Below are positions 1 to 11,300 of a stretch of DNA of 64,000 nucleotides, piece by piece. The notes under the pieces were generated by a model. That model ran no database searches, was not told the origin of the DNA, and worked only from the letters and a program-made list of their open reading frames with translations. Both the position numbers and the translations under genes were made by a program. Source of the stretch: Valencia hispanica (taxonomy: Eukaryota; Chordata; Actinopteri; Cyprinodontiformes; Valenciidae). The stretch lies in contig OY747703.1 in the NCBI GenBank assembly GCA_963556495.2, positions 58,415,296-58,479,295 on the forward strand, in the 5' to 3' direction. How positions within the stretch are numbered: the first letter of the stretch is position 1; each line of letters opens with the position of its first letter.

Positions 1-1637
1 GTCCATTGTGTTCGATAGATAGTTAAAAAATTGGGCTCTACTCCGTCAGTCCTTGCGTGCCTGTCGGAGAGCCATTGCGTCAACAGATAATGGCGCTGTG
101 TGTCGCCGCACCTCCGCTGACTAGGCTATGGCTGACCCATCAGCTAACTCCGTTTTCCCTCTTTTCAGCTCAGTTTGAAACTCTGTTGAGTTTTTATACA
201 CCACCAGCTCGTGTCAGACGTTTACGATTTCCTGTCCAAATCATGTCTCACATCTTTAATAACCACAGTAAATCTTATATAATCAAATTAATGGTACGTA
301 ATCTGTCTATAAATCTGCATTGCTTTAGTTTTCAAATTCTAATATAAGGTCTTTGTATTTAGGCCTAATTAACACATTAGTTTTGACCTTTTTTCTTTCA
401 ACATTTAACTACTTTGGACTGTTTAGAAAATAGAGTGGAAAATACTCCCTATTTAAAATATACATTTATTTTATTTAAGAATTATTAAAAAGACATTTAA
501 ACCTAGGAGAGCCTTTGAGTGTCTGACCTCATGTTATTACTGTATCACACTAGTGTTCACCATGATTACTATTAATCAACCTTTACCTTGATGTTGGTTG
601 TCCTTTCACATCCCGTTTCCCTTTGGTGTCTTTCTCCATTTCCAGCCAGAAAGTTATGCTTGTTACAGTTTGTCCCTCTGACTGTTGACTGTACTTTAGT
701 TAGAAGCAAACTTATAGTGAGGACACTTTATCCCCTCCACCGTGTCCTTGTAGCTGCTGTTTGGAGCACTTTAAGGCGACATCAGCAGAACGAGTTCTGT
801 GTTTATATGAATTATGTTGAACACTGAAATTTCCTCGTTTTACAGACATCATTCCGCCAGATCGTTACAGCCACCGGTTTATATCACAGTGCAGTCCTCG
901 AGGGCAGATTTCCTGCAACTTCTAGATGTTTCTCTTCTTTAGCACACCTGATCTGAATAATTAGTACAACACTGAAGTAACTCACATGCTGAGTATGCGA
1001 TTTAGTCTATGTGTGTTGGACCATGGACGTGTGTTGGGAACTGGAATTTGACACCGTGATTGAAATCTTTAAAATATAATTTGAGATTTCGGAAAAAAAA
1101 ATGTTTAAAAGTTCTTCAACCGATATTGCGATTCATTTTATTTTATTGCCCCAGCTTTAGCTGTGATGTTCTTGTCTGATACAAGTTCTGCTCCCATCCT
1201 GTTGTGTGTTTACCCCGTGCTGTTGAGAAAAGTCATCCCTGCTGTGCAGCTCCGAGACATGGAAGAGGGGTGGAACCAAAAGGCCGGGCTGCACTTCCCA
1301 TCAGTCCGTCTCTCGTAGCCATAATCACTGTGATGAATGGAGCAGAAAAAATAGACAGAGATCCAATCAGTTGCGAAAGATGCAACTGCAACCTGAAATT
1401 ATACCTCTAAAACATCCTTAAGGTCATGGTAAAGTTGGCGTTCAATTAAAAACTATAGTACAACTTATTTTAACCATACATTTCTATATTAGGAAGTTAT
1501 TTAGCCTGTCATAAGAGAAAAAAGTCAAAATCATATTTTCACCATGTTATTATTTTTTAAATGTCACAATTTATAACTACACATTTAATTAGCAGGCTTA
1601 ATATTTAGATTACAAACTAAATATCTAGCTCCAAACT
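1..1637. other. intron sequence, mostly unassigned
   Basis: AT-rich intron downstream of the last visible exon, with no coding exon or complete element. A stretch at about 890-960 (downstream of a ctcgaggg motif) resembles a short dispersed fish repeat I have seen elsewhere; this is a weak impression. Confidence 0.4.
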
Positions 1638-2376
1638 TTTTTTCTAATTTCCAAACTATAAGCCACTACTTTTCTCCACACGCTTTGGACCCTGCGTCCT
1701 ATACAACGATGCAGCTAATTTATGGATTTTTAACTGGCTAACGGCCTCCGGGGGGCACTATAGCAGGAAGCACAAAAGTGAGTAAGACATAATAGATTTT
1801 GCGTTGAAGAAGACACTACCGGTAGTTCTCATGCACACACCCACAATATGGAAAAACAAACAAAGAAATACATATAATTCAGCTTTTAAGTTAAAGGCAA
1901 TCAAGCTAGCCGTCAAAGAAGGAAATCGAGCTACTACAAGTAAGCTTGACATCAATGAATTGATGGTGAGAAGTTGGAGGAGGCAACAGGAAGAACTGCA
2001 TCTGTGTAAAAAGACGACAAAAGCTGTCAGAGGACATAAAGACACTGAAGAAGACGACTTCAGTGGCTTTAGTGAAGAAGAGGAAGTTGAATATAGTGAC
2101 CAATGACTTTTCTGGTAGGCTAAAGTATGTTTTATTTTCTAACCACACATGTTACTGTTGTGTTGTGTTGGTGCTGTACTGCTAATTTTCAGGCAGAGTA
2201 AAAAGCAAAAAGCACGTCTTGAATTAAATCTAAAAGAAATCTTTCTGTGCAAATATCTCATGAAAAAGTGTGGCTTATATTCAGGTCCAGCCTATGAGTA
2301 CAACATTTATTTTCTTTTCAAATTTAGCTGGTGCGGCTTATATTCCGGTGCGTTCAATAGTCCAGAAATTATGGTA
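1638..2376 (+). mobile_element. pogo-like non-autonomous DNA transposon, copy 1
   Basis: The two ends are related inverted repeats containing the ATAAGCC word (left ctataagccac, right gcggcttatattcc). Copy 2 at 24.9-27.6 kb matches it over both halves. The interior holds one short ORF with a helix-turn-helix and an acidic tail but no DDE catalytic domain, so it is a deletion derivative. Boundaries are approximate. The family name is from recognition of the end sequence and the HTH. Confidence 0.7.
1804..2106 (+). pseudogene. pogo/Tigger-type HTH domain fused to acidic tail (deleted transposase)
   Basis: A 100-codon ORF. Residues about 20-65 (SAFKLKAIKLAVKEG, INELMVRSWRRQ) look like the Brinker/Psq-type DNA-binding HTH found in pogo-class transposases. 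They join directly to an acidic end (EEDDFSGFSEEEE) that normally lies at the C-terminus. The whole DDE domain between them is missing. It could still bind element ends, but I see no sign that it is expressed. Confidence 0.6.
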
Positions 2377-4715
2377 AATATTTTGGTAGCAAGCTAAATA
2401 TTTAGTTCAAAACTAAATATTTAGCTAATATGCAGGGGCAGATTTAGGAAAGAAGATGATCGGGGGGCCAGATGACTGATGTGCAAACAATTGTTGCTTT
2501 AAATGATACGGCATCTTAACTTTTGAATTCTCATCATCTTAAAGCAAAGTAAGACCTAACTTTTAATTTAGTTGTCCAACTCTGCTTATCGGCAATTTAA
2601 TTGTATATTAGCTAAATTTTTGTAGACTAAACATTTATCTTCAGACTAAATATTTAGCTTGAAACAGGGGCATTCATAAATTAATAAATAACATGGCGAA
2701 AATAATAGTTTTAAAAATGATCACTCATTTGACAGGCTAACTTCACCACAGGGTTCAACTCTGCAATGTTCAGAGAAATCGAGTAGAGCTACCTCCGACT
2801 TTATGGGTCTCAGTTAGCAAATTAAATTTGAAAAGATCATGACGGGGTAGTCAAAGAATTACTGAATAAATATGGACTTTTTGGAGGAGCTGGAGGAGAA
2901 AACTTTAAAAATAATAATACATCAGCAAGGCTTAAGTTAGTAAAGTGCTTTGGACAGATAAAATCACCTTGAAAAGATGTTTGGCTAGCGTATCAGCGCA
3001 TACACATTACACCAACTCTCAAGCAGGGCGGTGGAAGAATGGTGATTGGGGCTGGTTTTGCCATTGCAACCATTGAGTGGACCGTAAACTCCTGTGTTTA
3101 CCATTATATTCTAAAGCCAAATGTGCGGACATCTCCCCAATAGCTGAAGCTTTGTCTAAACTAGTTAAAGAACAAGAATCAAGTAGGTGCAATATCCCAG
3201 TGAAAGTCCAGGCTTCACCATGTGCAGAGAGCAGAGATCTGTGCCCAAATGGAAACCTGCAAACCTCAATGAACTAAATGTCATCATGAAAAGTGTGCCA
3301 ACGTTCCTCCACAGCCATGTAGAGGAAGCTGCTGTTATTACTGATAAATGTGCTTCTAGTAGATCATAAACGTGGCTCTGAACTTTGTTGTTCTGACATC
3401 AGTGATGGTGTTGGTGTTTAGGACTTGATATACCCAGCCTATTAGGTGTTTGTGCTATAAATTAAAAGTCAGAGCAGCACTGTGTCCCCAAACTGATATG
3501 GACAAATTGCCCCAATTAGAGCGACATGCACACAGATGCAGAAGTGTTGTGATTGTTAATGAAAGCTATTAGGCGCTGTGATTTATGGTTTTGACGAAGC
3601 TTATTGCAGGAGATGCCTCCCTCCAGAGGCCTGCAGATTTGGGACCAAGGCATGAAAAAAATGAATACAATTAAGCCCCGAAAGAAAGCAGTTTTCATCT
3701 GGGTGCAGATAAACCGACATTTTCCTGACATTAAGAGTCGCTGCTACAAAAATGGCTGTGAAGGATCGTTTTACCTCTGAACACTTTGTCCTTCAAGACG
3801 TGAACGATGGCGCACATTAAAGAAGAATCAATAAAATGTCTGAGAGTGAAAAACACGTTGCCTCCTTCACTTTTTCTCTTCCTCAAACACAAACACAGAA
3901 ATATTCACACATTAGAGCAAACAGTGAGCATGTGCCAAGGCTGATACGCATTTCTAATCAGCAGGATGATAACCATTCATCATCTTTTTACAGAGAGCCA
4001 ATAACTACAGAATGTGTTTCACACATCTCCAAAAAATCTCATTTATTCACTGAGATATGTAGTGTTTGATTAGTGATGGATCCGAAAAATTGTTGTAAAA
4101 TCTATACGTTTTGAGAGTAAATATTTGCAATGAGCCAGTGTGCAATACGATAATTCATGTACAAATCCAAAAATGAAATAGTATCAAAATTCATGAGCAG
4201 AAATTGTGATCCAGCAACATATTTTTAGATAACTATTATGTGTGGGCAAATATCCAGGCCTTGAATAGAGCAGCAATCTATCCAGTGTCAGATTACTGGC
4301 TGACTGCAGGGCCGGCCCATCGGTGACCCTGAGCGGAGTCTAGTGGGCTTCCAAAATGGATGGTTGCACGTTGGATCTGAGGAAGAGTGCAACGGAGGAC
4401 ACTTTAACTGTGATCACCTAGATCATAGTCACGTCAATAAGCAACATTTGTTCAGATAGGTCGCAGTGCATGCAGCTCCGTGTATTATATAGCATACACA
4501 CCTGTAGGTTATCCATTCTTTAAGTTATGTGGAAAACTTGAGTTTAGAAGTGGACCTTCGAATAACATCATTGTCAAATTTTATCATACCATAATCCTTA
4601 TTTAGCTAAAGCTTCCTGACACAATTATACTTATAATTGTTCATTTACTCTGATACATTCATGATAATTTGGTCAGAGACGACACGGGTAACGGAGTAAC
4701 CTTTGTCCACATAGG
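2377..4715. other. intron sequence, unassigned
   Basis: AT-rich intron with no exon, clear inverted repeats or recognisable retroelement. Overlapping 60-77-codon ORFs here have no recognisable domains and look like chance. Confidence 0.4.
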
Positions 4716-5187
4716 CTGGAGGCGTCCAAACTTTTTGCGATGTGGGCGGAAATTGAGAAGTTTAACGTATCCGCGGATCACAGAAGTTTAATTTTTAAAC
4801 ACAAGCGCCAAAACGTATTTTATAGTGACACATTTTACTTTTAAACGCTCAAAAATAAAATACACTTGAACTATTTTAATGAAGGAAACAAAGTTTTCTG
4901 ATTTTTGTAGAAAATGGATCCGTTATTAATGCGAGATCTAACTTAGAAAAGGTCTCACATCTCTTAAAAGTCAGGTATATCATCTAAACTATTGAGAGTC
5001 AATTGTCTTAACCTACTCTAAGCAACAAGAGCATTATATGGGTCAATGGTTCTTTAAAAATGCTTGCAGGAACTTATGACCTGCCTGTGTCGGTCAGTAA
5101 GCTTTGTACCATTAGTAAACCTCATTCAGGGGGCCACACAAAATGAGGGCCACAAAAGGCCCACGGGCTGAACTTTGGAAGCCCCAG
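4716..5187. mobile_element. short non-autonomous hAT-like element with direct repeats
   Basis: The ends are imperfect inverted repeats of the type GG..TCCAAACTTT (left ggcgtccaaact; right, on the minus strand, ggcttccaaagttc). The word ACATAGG occurs directly outside both ends (4709-4715 and 5188-5194), consistent with the 7-8-bp target duplication of hAT elements. There is no coding sequence in its 472 bp. Confidence 0.65.
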
Positions 5188-5596
5188 ACATAGGTCATGT
5201 AGTCTCAAACTAACCTGCAATCCCTGTTTGGGCTTTTCTATTCAATGATAAATAAACTAAACTTTAAAGATATAAATACAAATCCCCAAAAGATATCAAG
5301 GTCAGCTGTAGTTTATTAAAAAACGATAAAAACAGCACCCATTCAAATCTGAGAGTGAAGCCCTCAACCTTGTTCAAGTCGAAATCCGTCAGACTTGTTC
5401 AACCTCCAAAGTTTTCTTTCCATTTCTGAGCCTAAACATGTGAGAGGGAAGTGAAACAGTAAAAATGAGTAAGACCGAAAAGATCCAAATTGACTTTTTA
5501 AGCTGTTTTAGTTTCACTTTTCCTGTCCTGCCTCCTATATCCATCAATCCATTGTCTAAACCAGGCGGGGACAATGCTAATGCATCTCCAGTCTTA

Positions 5597-6822
5597 GGGG
5601 CTGTTTACACGACAACGTTTTTCAGCAAAACTGAGGTTTTTCTCTCCAATTCGGCCTCTCGTTTACACGACAACGGGAAAACGGGGGGCGAAAACGCAGC
5701 TTTTGGGAAACGGCTTCCAGAGAATCAGAATCAGAATCAGCTTTAATGGCCAAGGAATTTGACTTCGGCAACTTTTCTCGCCAGTACAGAACTTAAATAA
5801 GTGAAATAAAGAAATAAATACAAATAAATAATAAAGGATAATATATACACCAAACCGGGGTTATTTTACAGTGAGTATGTACAGCAGTGCAGAGTTATAG
5901 TTTATTGTTATGTGAATGGACTCACACTCTGTGACTACACAGAGTTCATCAGAGCGACAGCCTGGGGGAAAAAACTATTCTTTTGTCGGGTGGTTTTGGC
6001 GTACAACGCTCTGTAACGCCGGCCTGACGGGAGGAGCCTAAACAGATTGTGGCCAGGGTGTGAGGGGTCTGTGGTGATTTTTCTGGCCCGCTTCTTGACC
6101 TTGGACTGGTACAGGTCCTGAATGGAGGGAAGATCAGTACCTATGATACTCTCTGAGGACCTGACTGTTCTCTGCAGTCTGTCCTTGTCTTTTCTGGTGG
6201 CGGATCCGAACCAGACAGAGATGGATGAGGTCAGGACAGACTGGACTATGGCTGTGTAGAAGATGGTCAGTAGTTCCTGAGGCTGGTTGAACTTTCTGAG
6301 CTGACGCAGAAAGTACAGCCTTTGCTGGGCCTTGCAAACGGAAATACATCTCCACAGAGTGGAGAGTTTTGAAAACGCTGAGGGATTCGTTGTCGTGTAA
6401 ACACAAGCCGGAGACTTTTGAAAACGATGACGTCACTGCCAGCCACCTACGGACATGTTGCACTTGCGCACTCCGCCTTTCTACAGAAAAACAACAACAA
6501 TGGCGGATCCAGGTATGCGGTTACTGCTGATGCAGCTTCTGAAGTTATTTGGTCGCATACAGTACGTGCGTCAAATAATCAATATGCCTTTATTTGAGCG
6601 GATAACTACAAGAAGACCGCCATTGTTGGGTATCATGAAATGTTTCTTTTCCAGGTTGTGAGGGGGAAACCTTGGAAAACTGCATACACGGGGAACACTG
6701 CCATCTAAAGGCCGGGCATATGTACTACATCGTTTTCCATCGCGTGCCCTGTCGTGTAAACGCAGCGCGTTTTCACCCGCGTATTCAAAGAAAAACGGCA
6801 ACGTTGACGTGTAAACAGCCCC
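5597..6822. mobile_element. PIF/Harbinger-like non-autonomous element, interrupted by a LINE tail
   Basis: The two ends are inverted copies of GGGGCTGTTTACACG, flanked on both sides by TTA (5594-5596 and 6823-6825). That fits the 3-bp target duplication of Harbinger elements. The word tttacacgac recurs inside both arms. A retroelement fragment occupies about 5718-6334; without it the element would be roughly 600 bp. No transposase is present. Confidence 0.65.
5718..6334 (-). mobile_element. 3' end of a non-LTR retrotransposon (LINE), 5'-truncated
   Basis: Read on the minus strand from 6334, the conceptual peptide includes AQQRLYFLRQLRKFN, LQRTVR, LPSIQDLYQS and PSGRRYRAL. These are familiar from the C-terminal end of ORF2 in abundant fish LINEs. 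It then has an AT-rich 3' UTR and a tail of GATTCT repeats at its left end (5718-5745). The 5' end is truncated, as is usual for LINE insertion. I do not assign a clade. Confidence 0.75.
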
Positions 6823-8247
6823 TTAGAGAGGCACGTGTAATATTGAGTGACATTCTGGTCCACACGCCATACCAGTAGGTGGCGGTAATGCACCAATTTG
6901 TTCTTTACCAGCCGCCAATAAACACAAAGAAGAAGGACGCTATGTTACTTTCAGGCCAATTCAAGCATGCTAACAGTAGTTCTGATGAAAACTTTTAGAA
7001 AAATACACCCAAGGGAGGGAATTATCAAGATTTTGAGCAGCTGATTATGTTGGACTGTGGACGTAAGACTTGTTGTGGACTAGCTATTTTACTGGAGGAC
7101 TTTAATTGACCATTGTGGATGTAAAAAGACCATTTTTGTTCAAGATGGTTCTATGCTGTCAATGATATGTGGCTTCCAACGGTGAGTCGCAGATTATTTT
7201 ACTTCCTGAGTTATTTGACAAAAAAAAAGCGTTTATTGTGTCTGCAGTTATGATTGTATCCTTAATTGACAAACATAATCTTAGCCTTCAAATGATGCCT
7301 AATATGTATATGTACATAGAAAGGGTGTCTAAAAAAAGAAGCAGATTTTATCTGGACGTATTCAACATAAACGGCAAACAGGACGTAAACATGCTAATGA
7401 ACAACTGTTTTTAGCTAAATTTCTTTGGTGCCGGGTATGCTTGAGGAGCAGGGTTTGGAAAGACTGGGCCAAGCTCACTTGTGGGTACAGCTGAGGGGTC
7501 ACAGGGTGCCTGGTGACCATCTCCAGCAGCCATTGGGGAAGATGTGTGGTTCACCCTGGATATGAGAATTTTTTCCAATATTGGTCACATATTTAATATT
7601 AGTGCAGAGGCAGTAAAAGGAGAACTGGCACAAGGATTATGAAGGAAACATACGGGCTTGGATTTAGTATAAATTTGTTTTTTATTACTTCATTAGAGAA
7701 GATGATGTTTTTAGAATTATAGTCTGCAGGATTTTATAGCTTCTCTCCGATAAGATAATATTTAGGGATTTTTTTCCTGTATTTATCCTGGTTTTACTTT
7801 GAATGAAATTTTGTTTATATATATTTTTTCTAAATCGTGTGTGTCAGGTGTGTGTGTACATGGTTATGTGTCTATGTGTCTATGTGTTAACTCCACATCC
7901 AGGCTTTGATTGGTCTGGATGAGAGAAATTTTATTTTTATGATTTGCTGCAAAGCATGACTATGAAATAAATAATTAAGTAGTGAACTAATCATGTATTC
8001 TTTTTAATAATGACGTTTTTTTCATTAGTAGCATTAATTAATTATAAATGTAATCATCAAACACTAGAAGTGTGTTTCCCAGACCCAGTGTTCCCAGACC
8101 CAGTTAAAGTTGTTTGTGTTCAACCTGAGATCACTTAAATTCAATTTCACAGAAATTTCCTTTTAGCAACTAAAACAAATAAAACTTGCATTGAGAAGAT
8201 GGAGGGATTATTAGATTGAAGAGAAATGAACTAAATCCAGCACTGAC
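6823..8247. other. intron next to visible exon 13
   Basis: Contains a short conserved-looking repeat at about 6865-6940 (agtaggtggcggtaatgc and a downstream aagaagaag run) that I have seen dispersed in fish genomes. Otherwise AT-rich intron with no supported element. Confidence 0.35.
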
Positions 8248-8381
8248 CACTCGAAGTCGGCCTCGGTGCAGTCACAGGGGGCAGAGGTCATCGTCATGGA
8301 GAAGGTCTTTCCCATGACGCACCGGGACATGGGCTTCAGCTTCCGGTAGATTCTCTTCACGCCCATGAGACACGGCTCCCC
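8248..8381 (-). CDS. sorcs1: sorcs1-like exon 13 of 13 visible (10CC module)
   Basis: Forty-four codons and two bases of a likely Cys codon: [34 protein letters not shown]. Four cysteines of the 10CC module are visible. The acceptor is tgcgcag; the donor is TG followed by GTCAGT, which departs from consensus at +3. If the donor is not used, the frame continues 12 more codons to a stop at 8211-8213. The next exon, expected to begin with Asp-Tyr-Gly, was not found below 8248. Confidence 0.93.
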
Positions 8382-11300
8382 CTGCGCAGCAGATCCCAGC
8401 AGACACATCACAGGAGGCTCACGCAAAAAAATTCATTCAAAAAGTAAAAATAACAATTATTTTTATGTGATGCAAACGGAAATACATCAATTTTCTATAA
8501 ATATGACCTTCCAGGAGCTCTTTATTAAAAAATATTTTCTCTAATATTAATGTAAGCTGATCAGGAAACCTGATCTGTCATCCAGCTTTAAGTTTGTTTC
8601 TGTGACTGAAGTGGTCCGTTTCACTGGACATTCTGCCTTCGTCCAGTAGGTGTCAGTAGTGAGATGCTGAATAAACCTGATTGTATCACCAATAGACTTC
8701 CAGCTTCTGTGAATGAAAATGAAAAAGCTGAAAGTTTCCTAGTTATACTTCTTCCTCCAACGTGTTTGTTTTCTCTGCAGAGGTTCTTCAGCGCTACCTT
8801 CAGCCCGGCTGGCTCAGTAATTGGCCCGGACTCTTGTCACCCTCCATGCTTCATGGTTTGATCATTAGGCTGCTCTAAGCATATGGGTGTCTGAGCCATT
8901 TACAGAAGTGGGCCGTGAATAAAGGCTTGCTTTGAGTCTCTGGCTCAGTTTCAGGACCAACCAGGTTGGTGGGAAGGTTTACTGAATGCACAGTGGGAGA
9001 CCGTTGGGGGGTGGGGGGATTAGGGTCCAGACTCACTCTAAGCCCGATGGGGATCACTAACCACTTACTCTCGATAAATGCTCATTTAGAGCAAACTTTA
9101 ATCCTCTTTAAGAACCTTAGTTATTCAGGAGGATATAGACAATCAATCATCAATAAGCTTAAAGAAATGACAGTAAATGTTTCTTTTCTGCACCTGGATT
9201 TCCTTATAACCAACCAGACCCGGTATTTAGTCTCTGCCATCCTATTTTTGGACTCTCAGATCAGTGAACGTTTTGACAAAAAGTTGCACAGGCAGCTTTT
9301 ATTAAATCCTTATCTTTTTGATAAGCTCAGCTTGTAAAGCTTCTTTAGCAAAACAAGATAAAAAAAACAAACAACTAATTTAATCATGGACATGAACCCA
9401 GCTAGAGACTGGAGCGGGTACAACCCTTCATCCTATAAGAAGTTTCCCTATCTGCACATTCCTCTAAGGATATCAGCACAAAGTGGAAGAAGCTGCAGAA
9501 ATGCTAATTTCTAGTTCTGTGTTTCTGAGAGAACTGGAAAAATACAGAAATATTTTCTGTCAGTGACTTAAGCAGGAACATTGGTTGAGAATTATCCTGA
9601 AATTTTCCTGGTCTCTGGTGAACCAAAATAGTTTTTTTTCTTCTTGCAACTTTGCTTGTATTTACATCGTACATGTCTGTTCAAGAGTTGAGTCATTTTA
9701 GAACAAAGTGCTATTAAACAATAGCATCCCCAGAGCATGATGGTGCCACCACCATACTACATGCTGAGCTGACCCAGACTGTAGAAAGGCAGTAGCCCAG
9801 GATCCCATTTTTTATTTTATTTGTTATTTTCTCATGATTAAAAAAATTGTATTTAATATTAAATATTAAATATTTAATATTTAATATTAAACTCATAGGC
9901 CCAGATCAACTGAGCTGTTTTAATTTGTTGGATTTTTAGGAATGTTAGCAATACTGAGATATTGGAACATATAAAAATCCCCTCGGGGATTAATTAAGTA
10001 TTTCTGATATACTATGATGCCTTAGGAACAACATGGAGTCTACCTGGAGACATTTAAGCTGACCATGCATCAGTCCGTACCTGCTGATGTGTGGAGCATA
10101 GGCATGTCACCATACATTTTGCTGGATGATAAATTGCCAGAGAAACTATTGCAATAAAGAATAATATTGTCGTTTTGCCAATCCATTTTCAACCAATGCA
10201 GCCTAATAATAATACATGTGTACCCTCTGAACGATAAATAAACTTTAATTTCTAAAGAACATTTACCACTGCAACAGGAAGACATTTTTAAAAGCCAATA
10301 TAAATTAATAAAACAACAAACATTAAAAAAATGGATGAACTCTGTAAACTAAATTGCCCTACAAAAACATATTAATCACATGGCTTGGACAAGAAAAACA
10401 GGAAATGAAAAAAAAGTCCTAACTAACAACAAAAACAAAAAGAGACATCATATTAACTCTGCCATTACAGATATATGGGCCATACCAGCCATTTTCCAGC
10501 CAGTCTCTTTAGTAGAGAGAGGGAGAGACATGAGGAAAAACAAACAGGCATGCTAATGGAAAATATGGTGGCTGGAAAAATTATTTAAGCTCATTTGAAT
10601 TTATCGTACAATGAATTGATTTATTGTTTATCACAATAAATAATAAAACAATCGTATGATAAATTCAGGCTTACCTACGCAACTATTAATGTACGTTAAT
10701 TTGCATGAAAGGGGACATATTGCACAAATCTGACTTTTTGCATCCTTTTGTGAGGCAATTTGGGTCTCAACTGCCTCTATAAACACTCCAAACGTGAATA
10801 AAAACCATCCATCCATTTTCTGTCAGATTTTGGTGTCAGGAATCATCTGCCTCCATGAGCCGGTGGAACTGGTCCGTTAACCTGACTTCAGGATGAGGAG
10901 AATCCGTTTAGAACCCTCGGAAAAGGGCGTGGCTCCACTTCTTTTCTGAAGGCCTTGTCCCAGGGACAGACAGAACCTTGTGGTGTGTGAATCGCTTTGA
11001 GGTGGACTGTTTTCTGCCATTTTCAAATGCAGCCTAAGCAGGGGGGTGGGTGAGCGTGGCCAGTAACAGATTATTTGCATAAAAGTGACAGAGCCTCTAA
11101 ACAGCTCATTCTGAAACATACAGAAACTTTCAAGAATTCAGCTGGTGACATTGCTTTATGTGAGAGTGATTTTGTGTAAAGGACGTCATGAACCAGTTTT
11201 GTACAGACCATAGACCTATTTTAACTGGTTTAATGCCAGGGCCCCACAACCTTCTAAGTCCGGCCCTGGTCCCGAAAGACTTTTAGTTTATGAGAGCATT

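Noticed and set aside
1758..2148. Minus frames over the pogo-like element
   Set aside because: Antisense shadows of the HTH frame.
6134..6463. Minus 109-codon frame
   Set aside because: Out of frame with the LINE ORF2 peptide readable in the same DNA, and crosses the LINE border.
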